Assembly: GCA_963556495.2 (NCBI GenBank)
Contig: OY747716.1
Span: forward strand, 29,000,318 to 29,064,317
DNA length: 64,000 bases
Source: Valencia hispanica
Taxonomy: Eukaryota > Chordata > Actinopteri > Cyprinodontiformes > Valenciidae
Reading direction: 5' to 3'
Positions 45,601 through 64,000 of the stretch are shown in pieces. The notes under the pieces were generated by a model. The model saw nothing but the letters and a program-made list of their open reading frames with translations. It was not told where the DNA came from and made no database searches. The translations under genes were made by a program, and so were the position numbers. The first letter of the stretch is position 1. Every line of letters begins with the position of its first letter.

Positions 45601-45955
45601 GCCTGTGTGGATTTATCCAGTTCAATCAATTAGACTTTCAACTTGATGTTACCAAACCCTGTGGTTGTGTGTGTCCTTTAAAATCAAAATGTGCTTCGTG
45701 TCTCCTGCGTTTGCTCGAAAGATCCGTTGCTCCTCGTTGGTTTTGATCTGTGAAGGTACAATTATACGTCACTCTTGGGAAATCTGACTGCTTTCCAATA
45801 TACGAACTGCGGCATCGATCCTCGGAGTAATTTAGGAGTTTAATCAGATTAGATTAGATGCTGATTATCTACAGCTGCTTCTCATTGGGCGTGTGTTTGC
45901 TCCTTTTTCTATTTTTCTTTTTTTTCCCAGTTTGTTGACGGCGCCAGGCCTCGCC

Positions 45956-55429
<9,474 letters not shown>

Positions 55430-56164
55430 ACGCTTAGGATAACCACTGAAACACTGTTAATCTCACGCTCACCCTGGAGACTACCCACTGCGACACATCC
55501 ACAGGCCATCAGAGACTCTGTTGCTGTAAAACACAGAAGCTGTACTTAAACACAATCACATGCTGTAGGGTTGATATAAGCTGTAAGGTCTAAAACTGGA
55601 AAATGCAAAAATACTGCACATTAACTTAAAATATTGAGTAATGCAGACCACAATGTAAACTGATAACTACTGAGCTTCATTATACTACTTTAAAGCGTTG
55701 TGAATACACCCCAGTAGATGTTTCTCTATTATAACACTATAACACACCGTGTGATGGTGCTTATTTCCTATATAGTCGGAGCTTGAAAGTGTTAGAGCTA
55801 TTAGAAACCTTCCTCCTGAGCTAACCTATGTACTTATCTTTTTTTAAAAGTGTTTTTACTGAAATACCTGTGTATGCCATAGATCATGAGGTAAGTCTTT
55901 AAATTGTAGATAATTATAACTGGAAGTATAGGGAACATTTCATGGTGGCTGTTTGAAAGGGGCAGTTCAGCTTTTTTTTAAATCGGGGTTCTGTGGCATT
56001 GTTATCAGTAAAAGCGCCTTACTTGCAGTAGTCGCCATCGAAACAACCCGTTTGGAGAAACTGAGACTGGAGTGGATCCTAAGTAGATTTCTGCTGATCT
56101 AAAGATACTGACCGCAGATAGCAACTCCACTGAACCCCGCTTTGAGCAGTCCAGCTACAGTGAA
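55430..56164 (+). other. wasf3: wasf3 3' UTR (proximal part)
   Basis: This is repeat-free sequence immediately after the stop codon. No clear AATAAA lies within it, so the transcript may run further, possibly through the Tc1 remnant to the AATAAA at about 57029. Confidence 0.5.
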
Positions 56165-56880
56165 ATATTCGCAGAAGTATTCATACTCTTTGAACCTTTT
56201 CTGATTTTGTCACGTTACAGCCACAAACTTTGATGCGTTTTATTGAAATGGTGTGTGATGGACCAACACAAAGTAGTGGACGTTAAAGTGGAAGGAACAA
56301 CAGAAAAACAAACATGCTTTTCAAATTTTGCAGAACATACTTTTGCTACAATTACAGCAGCAAGTCTTTTCAGCGTATGTCTCTACCAGCTTTGCAACAC
56401 TCTGAATAGCATCCCTGTTTGTACAGACAGCATGAGGCTGCCAACACCGTGCTTCAGAATCAGGACGTTTTTTCAGGATGATGGAGCTTTTCACATCTAA
56501 AGACTGAATGTTCTTCCTGTTCTTCTCTGCAGATTAGCTCAAACTTAGTCAGAATGAGATGGAGAATCTGTGAAAATTAATTTCCACAGATTCTCCTCCC
56601 ACCAACTCTAACCAGCTCCCCTGTTCCTCCTGAAGAAAAGCTTCTCCGCAGCATGATGCTTCCCCCACCATGTTTTTCTACGGGGATGCTGCCTGAGTTT
56701 GATTTCTGTCCCATTTGACAACAACACATTTGCCACTTTTTGGATTTTTGTTTTTATTTTTACTTTATTTTCACCTCACAATTATGAACCACTTTGTGTC
56801 GGCCTATCACGTGAAATACATTAAAAACATAAAAAAGTTTTTAATTGTAATGTGACTAAGCCTGGTTTTCAAAAAGCTGT
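56165..56880 (+). mobile_element. Eroded Tc1-like element, mostly antisense core
   Basis: GCAGAAGTATTCATACTCTT and TTGTCACGTTACAGCCACAA mark the left TIR. CAACTCTAACCAGCTCCCCT and CGCAGCATGATGCTTCCCCC are antisense core landmarks. CCACTTTGTGTCGGCCTATC marks the right TIR. Confidence 0.7.
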
Positions 56881-58335
56881 GGGGATGGATGGAGTATAAT
56901 CTGTGAAAAGTGTTATTATAAATGAGCCACCTGCGTTTGCAATCCCTCTCTGCTGTGTGTGTATGTGTGTGTGTATGTGGGGGGATGGGGTGTCTAGTTT
57001 GTAACTCTGTAACCTCTGACCCAAAGAGAAATAAAAATCATGAATGAAGGATTGCTGTTGAGCTGTCACATCTCTTTAACGCTCCGCTCGCTCTCATCGC
57101 AGACACAACACACACCTGGCCGCAGGACTTCGGTTTCCATCGCAACAGTGCTGCTATGAAGGGAGTTGCCAAGGAAACAGAAGAGCGCATAAAAGGAGGG
57201 CAGTGAGCCACGGCGAGGATGGAAAATGAATACTGAAGAAAGAAAAAAAAATCAGTGGAGGCAGGAGTTTTATGCACAGCACATGTTTGTCTTTGATACA
57301 AAATTAACAAGATCTCTCAGTAGAGGGCACTAATCAAAGCAATAAAAAGTACATCTAACACCTTGGAAAAATAGACGCCACGTTCACATAAACATCGTTT
57401 TTTTATTATTTTTTTATACAATATTTCAGTTAAGTTAGTGCAGGTTGATTATCGTTAATACGTTTGCAGATAAACTATTCGTTGTGCCATTTTCATCCCC
57501 CCCACAAAAAAATAAAGTGCATTTCACATTGAAAATCACGTCTACACAAGATGCTGTTACTGTGACTTCAACCTCATCTCCATCTTCATTTTTAAAAAAA
57601 CCACACACACATTCACATTCACAGGCCCTTGAGTGTTTTAATATTTAGCTCTAAAATAGTAATCATCAGAAAGACAGACACCTCGTCCTGCTGGTCCAAC
57701 ACCTTGTCACTGATATAAAAGAAAACAACTTGGTTCACATATTTGTGCATTATTACAAAATAAATGCATTAAGTAGATAAAGAAGGTGTGTTCAAAAACA
57801 ATAAATACACCCAACATCATAGTCCATCACCTTTCCAGGATGCAAAGCCCTTGTTCATATGCTCAAGCAATGAAAATCTCGTCAGTACAGCTGCAACAAG
57901 AGATTCACATTCCCCCGACTGTGTGTCAATTCAACTCCAAAACATCTGACCTGTCAGTCGGCAAGCCTTTTAAAAATATAAAAATAAAATGTGCTGCATA
58001 TTGAAGGGAGGAAATGAATCAAACATTAACAGGGAAAACAAAATGGTGCAACCCAACTCTTTCTCTCAGACTGACTAGCTTTGGTAGCACCATGCACGGT
58101 GGTAAGAACACCCCCCCCCCCCCTCCTGATTAGCTGGCCCTATTTACAGAAACAAAACTCGAGAGGAGGAGTTTGATAGATACTACATTCAGAGAAAGGC
58201 TTTACAGCGCGCTCGTGTCGTACAACAACAGACACCTGAAGGGAGGAAAAGGAAATACAACTTCTGAGCGACCATAGCGAAAAATATTTTCTCCAAAAGG
58301 TCAAAATAATGACGATTTACGAGGTGCCAGTCTGA
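56881..58335. other. Gene-free stretch, no assigned repeats
   Basis: A TG-rich patch lies at 56955-56985 and a poly-C run at about 58112-58127. Sequence at 57440-58010 is AT-rich and free of recognised transposons, but I see no coding evidence. Confidence 0.45.
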
Positions 58336-58340
58336 CCTAC

Positions 58341-59741
58341 AGTGCCTAGCAAACACATTCAACAGCATTCACACCTCTTGAACTTTTCCACATTTAGTCA
58401 TGGTACAACCACAAACTTCCGTGTATTTTATTGGGATTTTACATGATATAACACAAAACAGTGATTTATTGTAAAGCGGAAGGAAAACGATTAATGGTTT
58501 TTTAAATTATTTTCCAAATAAATTTCTTAACAATGTTTTGTGCATTTGTCTGCAGCACCTTTTACTCTGATATCCTGTAATAGGATTCAGTGCAACCAAA
58601 TATTTGGTGCTGTGGGGATGGTTGTCTTCAGCAGGGAATGGGAGAAAGGTCAGACAAGACCAAAACTGATAGCAGAAAACTTAACATCCTAAACACACCA
58701 TCAACATGGTGGTGGCAGCATCATGCTGTGGTGATGCTTTTCTTCACTAGTGACAGGTAAGCTAATCAGAGCTTTCCTGGAAGAAAACATGTTAGGCACG
58801 ATGGAAGGGTTTAGAGCATCGGTGTCCAAGCTGCAATCTGTGGGCCATTTGTGGCCCTCAGCTTCATTCTGTGTGGCCCCAGACCACAATACAAGAATGG
58901 TAGAAATCTGGCCTGCCAGCACAGGAAGTTGATGCACATAAATATTTCTTTTTAAAGAAGATTTTTTATGAAGCAAGGCCTTTCAAATATGATGCAAATA
59001 AATTGAAATCTTTTTAAAAAGGAAAACAATAGGTCCACCACAATATATTCATTTTTTTCCTAATCAAGTTTTTGGCTTAGTAATAATTTCATAGTACACA
59101 GGAACACAAACATAGAGCAAATTTGACTCAAAAGCTGACTTGGATCCACTTATATCTTAAAGTAATCTAAATACATGTTCTACATAAATCACTACTTTCT
59201 TTGTTTCATAAAAACAATTTCCCTGATAGGAATGCATTATAAAATACACTAGTTTTGGGTCATTGAGTACTATAGTCATTGAGATTTGGGCCCCATGACA
59301 AAAAGTTTGGATACCACTGGTTTAGATAAAAGCACATGCATGTGCTAGAATGGCCCAGTCAAAGTCCAGACATACATACAATTGAGAAGCTGTTGCTTTG
59401 CTTAAAACTAGCTGTCTACAGATATTCTCCAGCTTATTCAAGCTTGAGTTCTGTTGCAAAGCTTAATGAGCCTAATTTTCAGTTTTTAGATGTGCACGAA
59501 TGGTAGGGACACACCCCCTTTTTAACTGCAGAAAACAGGTGGCTCTGAATACAGGTGGATATTTTTCAGATCTTGAGTTGTACAAATGTTTGAAACCATG
59601 TGACGTTTTCCTTCACACTTGTGTGTTACTTTGTGCTGTTCTATCAAATAAACTCCAGATAAAATACTTTGACCTCTGTGGTTGTGATGAAACACAATGT
59701 GGAAGCGATAAAGAGGTGTGAACACTTTTGCGAGGCACTGT
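58341..59741 (+). mobile_element. Tc1-like element interrupted by a nested hAT insertion
   Basis: Ends CAGTGCCTAGCAAACACATT and GAACACTTTTGCGAGGCACTG are inverted repeats. The transposase remnants CATGGTGGTGGCAGCATCAT (58704) and GGCCCAGTCAAAGTCCAGAC (59352) lie on either side of the hAT element at 58817-59319, which therefore inserted later. Confidence 0.85.
58817..59319. mobile_element. 503-bp hAT MITE nested in the Tc1 element
   Basis: The left end is CATCGGTGTCCAAGCTGCAA and the right end is AAAGTTTGGATACCACTG, imperfect inverses. The flanks are GTTTAGAG (58809-58816) and GTTTAGAT (59320-59327), an 8-bp duplication with one difference. The interior contains GGCCATTTGTGGCCCTCAG and GGCCCCATGACAAAAAG, found in non-coding hAT repeats of many vertebrates. 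No open frame of note. Confidence 0.8.
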
Positions 59742-60760
59742 GGATCTACAGGATTGAAGCTGACTCTGCACACGCAGGCTACTCGTTCATGATTAGAAAT
59801 GTATTTTTTATTTTATTTTCCAAGCTAATCTCCCCATTCTAAAAAATATTCCTCTCCTGCTTCGAAGCAAAGATGCAGATTTGAAGCTCCTGGAATGTCT
59901 TTCTGCGGCTCAGTGAGACAACCATATAAACTCAATAAATAAAAAGCCTCATCTTAGTGTTTTGGAAGTAGCTGTTTTTAGCTCATAGGGTCATTCAGAG
60001 GTCACTTAACAGACACCAGTTTCAGCCAGACTGATTTAAATTAAGTGTGACGACAACCGACACACGCACACACAAAAAAAAACAACACATCAGGATTGGG
60101 ATCGCAGGTCATTCAGAGTCCCTTTTCCCTTTGGCTTGAAGTGCTGGGGCGCCAAAACCTCCTGGTCCCGTCTCCTTCCGAGAACGAGGCCACTTTTCTC
60201 AGAAACCGAGAGGAAGACTGACAGAAAGTGTTATCCTCTAAGGTCAGGGGTGTCGACGACACATAAGACACATGTAACACACACATGTACGCACACTCAG
60301 AATGCCATGCTACTTAGACCAGACACTCAACAAAAATAAAGAAATCCCTTTTTGTTATTAGAGGTGACAACACCCAGGACACCTTGTACACTCAGGAAAG
60401 GCAGAGGCAACGTTGAGAAGAAGAACTTCACAACACTCCTGATGTGACAAATGATCATAACCCCATTCAGGGTTTGTGGATAAAATGAGGCAGTGGTGTC
60501 ACCAGGATGAACGAGCAGCTTGATCTCACCCTGGGAGTGATTAACCCATCCATCGATCACTTTTGGCTCGCTGAGCCCGCTCTTCTAAAGCTGCTGTGGT
60601 GCTTCACGGAACGCGGATGTTATTGCTGTCTGAGTATTGCTTCACATCTAAAAAATAACTACCATTCAGGCTAGTTATTGCTGAAATGATCTGGAGTAAC
60701 AGAGAACCAACAGATGATTGGAGACAGTAACTCAGAGCAGCATGGAAGGGACAGGACACA
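59742..60760. other. Intergenic DNA, nothing recognised
   Basis: This is mixed composition with a short CACA tract near 60060. No coding or repeat assignment could be supported. Confidence 0.45.
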
Positions 60761-60764
60761 TTTA

Positions 60765-61497
60765 CCGTGCCTTGTAAAGGTACTCAAACCGCTGGAAGTT
60801 TTTCTTATATCATGTTACAAACACAAAGTGCAGTGTATTCCAATGGGATTTTATGAGATAGACCAACACAAATTAGCACATAACTAAGGTGGGAGGAAAA
60901 TGATACATCGTTTTCAAAATGTTCTTAGAAATAAAAATCTGAAAAGTAGGACCTGTATTTGTCTTCAGGCTTCCTTATTCTTATATTCCGAAATAAAATT
61001 GAGCGCAAACAACTGCCTTCTGCATGTATATCCATCACCCTGAACACACCATCAAAACACTGAAACAGGGTGGTGGCAGCATCATGCTGTGAGGATGCTT
61101 TGCTTCCTTAGCCACATAATTTGATGAGTGTTGATGGGAACATTGATGGAGCTTTAAAAAAAAGAGCAATTCTGGAAGTGAACTGCTTCAAGGCAAAAGA
61201 CCTGAGACTGGTGCAGAGGTTCACCTTCCAGCAGCAACGACCCCAAACATTCCCCTAAAGACCTGCAGCTGTAGATGCCGCCAAACGTTTTGCTGCAAAG
61301 CACACAATCAGTGGGGGCACTTCCTACAAATGCATGCCACACACAAAGTTTTTTATGCACATTTTCTTCCAATTCACTATTACACGGATGTTTTTCTGTC
61401 ACATAAAATCCCAATGAAACACATTCAAGTCTAGTTGTAACATGATACGCTGTGAAAAAGTTTTAAAGTATGAAAACTTTTGAAAGGTATTGTAATG
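60765..61497 (+). mobile_element. Internally deleted Tc1-like element
   Basis: Left TIR remnant CCTTGTAAAGGTACTCAAAC, core landmarks GGGTGGTGGCAGCATCATGC (61068) and GAGGTTCACCTTCCAGCAG (61217), and right remnant GAAAACTTTTGAAAGGTATTG. The catalytic centre around the final acidic residue is missing. Confidence 0.75.
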
Positions 61498-62510
61498 CTA
61501 ACAGCAAAAAGCAAAAAATTTTTTCAACAAACACCAGCTCCCATGACCTTGGTGCGACAGTTTTAGCTCTTATAATGCAGTGCATGTGAGGTACATTGTG
61601 GTACTTTGTACATAAACAAACCTATTTGGGTCACGATGGAGTCAGGCAGCCATGGCACATAGCCTGCAGTGGCCTGCACCACCTACCTCACAGAACTCTG
61701 CTAGTTGCATGCAAATTACAGCGAATCCCTTTATTTAAAGACGCTGTCCAGTGTTTTGTTTTCACTCACAAACTTACACTGACAATAAGAAGACAGCTGG
61801 GTAGCAAAACATGGATTTCACAAAATACAACGTTTTTAAAAAGGGTGCTGAAGGAAAAAAAAATACAACTTCATATTTGGGCCGATGACATCACAAAAGG
61901 CACAAGAACCAAGCTAAACAGCTGGCGTTACCAAAGCGTTATGATGGACAGCTTTCACCACTGATTCTGAACCGTTAAGAGCTGAATGTGAGCGAAGAGT
62001 TAACCCTCATATTGATTGGGGAATTTGACGGAAATCATGAAAACAGAGGTGAAAACATTATACAAACAGATGTTCTCAGAAGAACTCTGGGCAGCTTCCT
62101 TATAACTTATGTGATGTCACCATGGGCATGTACGTATGGAAGCTTGTTTTTGCGAGTATGCATTTTAATAAAACATCTAAATATAGATAAAGCTGACAAT
62201 GACATGTTTTATGGATGCTAAGCTATATCTAAAGTGAGTTTGATTGATTTTTAAAGACGTGTCTGGCCAATTGCTTTACATGTAATACTTCAGGGAGACT
62301 TTGGATCAAATCACAAATAATTTAGCTGTTCTGGCTAACTTTGATGAACTGAATCACCAACTAGATCTTGACATGCCCTTTTCTTATTTCAAACAGTTAA
62401 AGGACATGAAGATAATCTGACAGGCTTGTTTTTGGTTTGGTACATACTAACATAAATACAGAAGAAAGGTGATGCTAGGGCGGGTCTGTTTGGAGCCTTT
62501 CTTATTGTTG
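61498..62510. other. AT-rich intergenic DNA, nothing recognised
   Basis: No supported gene, RNA or repeat was found. Confidence 0.45.
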
Positions 62511-63085
62511 CACATTCATGCGCAAGCTACAGCCAGGAGAGAGAGGAGAGAAAGTAACGGGGGAGAAATGGGTGAGGCGAGGAGAAATAGAGGCTAGATT
62601 TCTTCCCCGGCGTCTGTGGAGCGGATCAGAGAGCGTTGGGTCTATTTTTAGCTCTCCGCGGCTGCTCAGCTTTCGACGCACGTCCAGAGTGCAGCAGCAA
62701 GAGAGCGCCGGGACGCTGCTGCTGCTGCTGGCTGCCCCAGACCGGCTTCAAGTGTTGCTCAGCCGCTATACATCAGTAGTATCATTTCTGTGCATCTGGA
62801 AACAAGTAAAGCTACAGAGTTGTCAGAGGGTGTGTGCATGGTTGATGTGCACAGCTGCTGCCTGGAACATTGGATGCACTTTCTGTAGGAAAAAGAAAAG
62901 GGCGGGATGCAGCCCACCTTCTTGGCCTTGAGTAGGGAAGACAGGGAGACAGTGGGCTGTTGCATCTCCACCCAGAGCTGCACCCACAGCCCTATGCTGC
63001 TGCCCTCCTCGTGACACTGGACGGGTCCAGTGAAGAGCAGAGCTGACCCAGGCCGCCTCTTCACGCCTCACCTGGGCCGGCGAGG
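62511..63085 (-). other. GC- and purine-rich region, probably gpr12 3' UTR or flank
   Basis: Base composition rises sharply from about 62518, with GAGAGAGGAGAG runs and CTG triplets (62718-62735). It directly follows the gpr12 stop on the minus strand. No AATAAA is visible on that strand here. Its open frames lack recognisable domains. Confidence 0.35.
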
Positions 63086-64000
63086 TCACACGTCGCTGGG
63101 TGTCCGAGCTCGGTGCGCCACGCTGGTTGGCACGCAGCCACAGCAGACCAGCCACAGCGCCTTCTGTATCTCCTGGTTCCTGAAGGCGTAGATGACCGGG
63201 TTGATGACCGAGTTGTAAGTGGCAGGCACCAGCGTGGCGTAAGTATACAGCGGAGGGTAGGTGTAGTCAGCAATGAGGGAGTAGACCGTGAACGGCATCC
63301 AGCAGGCGGCGAAGGTACCCAGGATGATGGCCAGGGTGGACACTCCCTTCCGGGTAGTGACGTAGTGGGGTGTAGCAGCCAGGAAGTGGTGCTGGAGGGC
63401 GATCTGGTGGGCGTGGCGCATCACGATCTTGCAGATCTGTACATACAGCTGCAGCATAATGCCGAAGAGCAGCAGGAAGGAGACGGACAAGACTGCGACG
63501 TTGTTCTTCGTCAGCGGTCGAACCACGCTGCAGGTGGCCTCCTCGGCCAGGCAGTTGACCCCAGTGACCGGCAGCAGCCCGAGACACAGGGAGAGACCCC
63601 ACAGCAGCACCAGCATGGTGTAGGTGAAGGCCGCCGTCCGCTCCGAGTTGTAGGTGAGGGCGTAGTACAGAGACAGGTAGCGGTCGACGGTGATAGCCAG
63701 CAGGCTGAAGACTGAGGCCGAGAAGGAAGCCACCACCAGACCCACCGTCAGCAACTGGGCCGAGTCCGAGCGAAGCAGGTAGGCACAGGTGAAGTGAAGG
63801 ACCAGTCCTACGCCGGCCAGTAGGTCTGCCAGAGCCAGGCTGCCAATCAGAAGGAACATTGGAGCTCTTAACGCCGGGTTCTGCCAGATCACCAGCACCA
63901 CCAAGGCGTTCTCACAGGCAATCAGAGTCCCCGATGAGCATAGCACGATGTCCCAGGGGTTGACCAGCAGCGGCAGCTGGCTGGGCGGCAGGGGGGTGTC
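63086..64000 (-). CDS. gpr12: G-protein coupled receptor 12 (5' part outside the window)
   Basis: This is a class A orphan receptor of the GPR3/6/12 group, constitutively Gs-coupled in studied vertebrates and expressed mainly in brain, acting at the plasma membrane. The window holds 304 codons plus stop in one uninterrupted exon; about 30-50 N-terminal residues lie beyond the right edge. The visible frame enters at DTPLPPSQLPLLVNPWDIVL. Landmarks: LLIGSLALADLLAG (helix 2 with its Asp), the DRY motif in AITVDRYLSLYYALTY (helix 3), WNCL-like loop with Cys (here GVNCL), MRHAHQIALQHHF in the third intracellular loop, CWMPF in helix 6, NPVIYAFRNQEIQKAL in helix 7 and a di-Cys (CCGC) palmitoylation site. 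The C-terminus RTPSDV fits the family. GPR3 and GPR6 are alternatives; the loop and tail sequences and synteny with wasf3 favour gpr12. Confidence 0.95.
   Translation of the reverse strand, partial: DTPLPPSQLPLLVNPWDIVLCSSGTLIACENALVVLVIWQNPALRAPMFLLIGSLALADLLAGVGLVLHFTCAYLLRSDSAQLLTVGLVVASFSASVFSLLAITVDRYLSLYYALTYNSERTAAFTYTMLVLLWGLSLCLGLLPVTGVNCLAEEATCSVVRPLTKNNVAVLSVSFLLLFGIMLQLYVQICKIVMRHAHQIALQHHFLAATPHYVTTRKGVSTLAIILGTFAACWMPFTVYSLIADYTYPPLYTYATLVPATYNSVINPVIYAFRNQEIQKALWLVCCGCVPTSVAHRARTPSDV

Noticed and set aside
58112..58127. Poly-C run as a regulatory motif
   Set aside because: A simple homopolymer without any supporting context.
63113..63715. 200-codon plus-strand frame opposite gpr12
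   Set aside because: It is the antisense of a GC-rich receptor gene and shows no domain of its own.

Overview
The window is nuclear DNA of a ray-finned fish, most likely a percomorph teleost. The genes have vertebrate exon-intron structure, and the intervening DNA is dominated by Tc1/mariner remnants, hAT-type MITEs, a PIF/Harbinger element and tRNA-derived SINEs, the usual mix in teleosts. No operons, CRISPR arrays, phage or bacterial features are present. I saw no viral genes.

Four protein-coding genes are recognisable, in the order rnf6 (-), cdk8 (+), wasf3 (+), gpr12 (-). From general knowledge this is the gene order of human 13q12 (RNF6-CDK8-WASF3-GPR12), which supports the paralogue assignments. 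rnf6 (coding exons between 14431 and 18628, untranslated first exon near 20.9 kb) encodes a RING-H2 E3 ubiquitin ligase. cdk8 (24680-34438, 13 coding exons, 464 codons) encodes the Mediator kinase. wasf3 (coding 45956-55429, 8 coding exons, 489 codons) encodes a WAVE-family actin nucleation promoter, and its untranslated first exon may lie near 37.5 kb. gpr12 (63086 to the right edge, 5' end cut off) encodes an orphan class A GPCR. The genes share no pathway; the cluster is conserved synteny rather than a functional unit.

Region by region: 1-13000 is almost purely transposon-derived. It holds a nearly full-length Tc1 element (220-1821), a tandem pair of TIR elements carrying a MADF-like exon (3.9-5.2 kb) and a two-gene PIF/Harbinger element (8302-10935). 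13000-21000 is rnf6 with TE-loaded introns. 21000-35300 is cdk8 with its GC-rich 5' end. 35300-57000 is the wasf3 locus with many insertions, including a 415-bp hAT MITE with a perfect 8-bp target duplication and two members of a BED-finger hAT family. 57000-63000 is gene-poor, with a Tc1 element that carries a nested hAT insertion. 63086-64000 is gpr12.

The least expected structures are the Harbinger element, whose accessory Myb-like gene is still almost readable while its transposase has lost the catalytic part; the tandem MADF-exon element; and the CT microsatellite that acts as the polypyrimidine tract of cdk8 exon 2. I found no convincing new biological system. Exon boundaries were set by eye from GT/AG sites, reading phase and remembered protein families.
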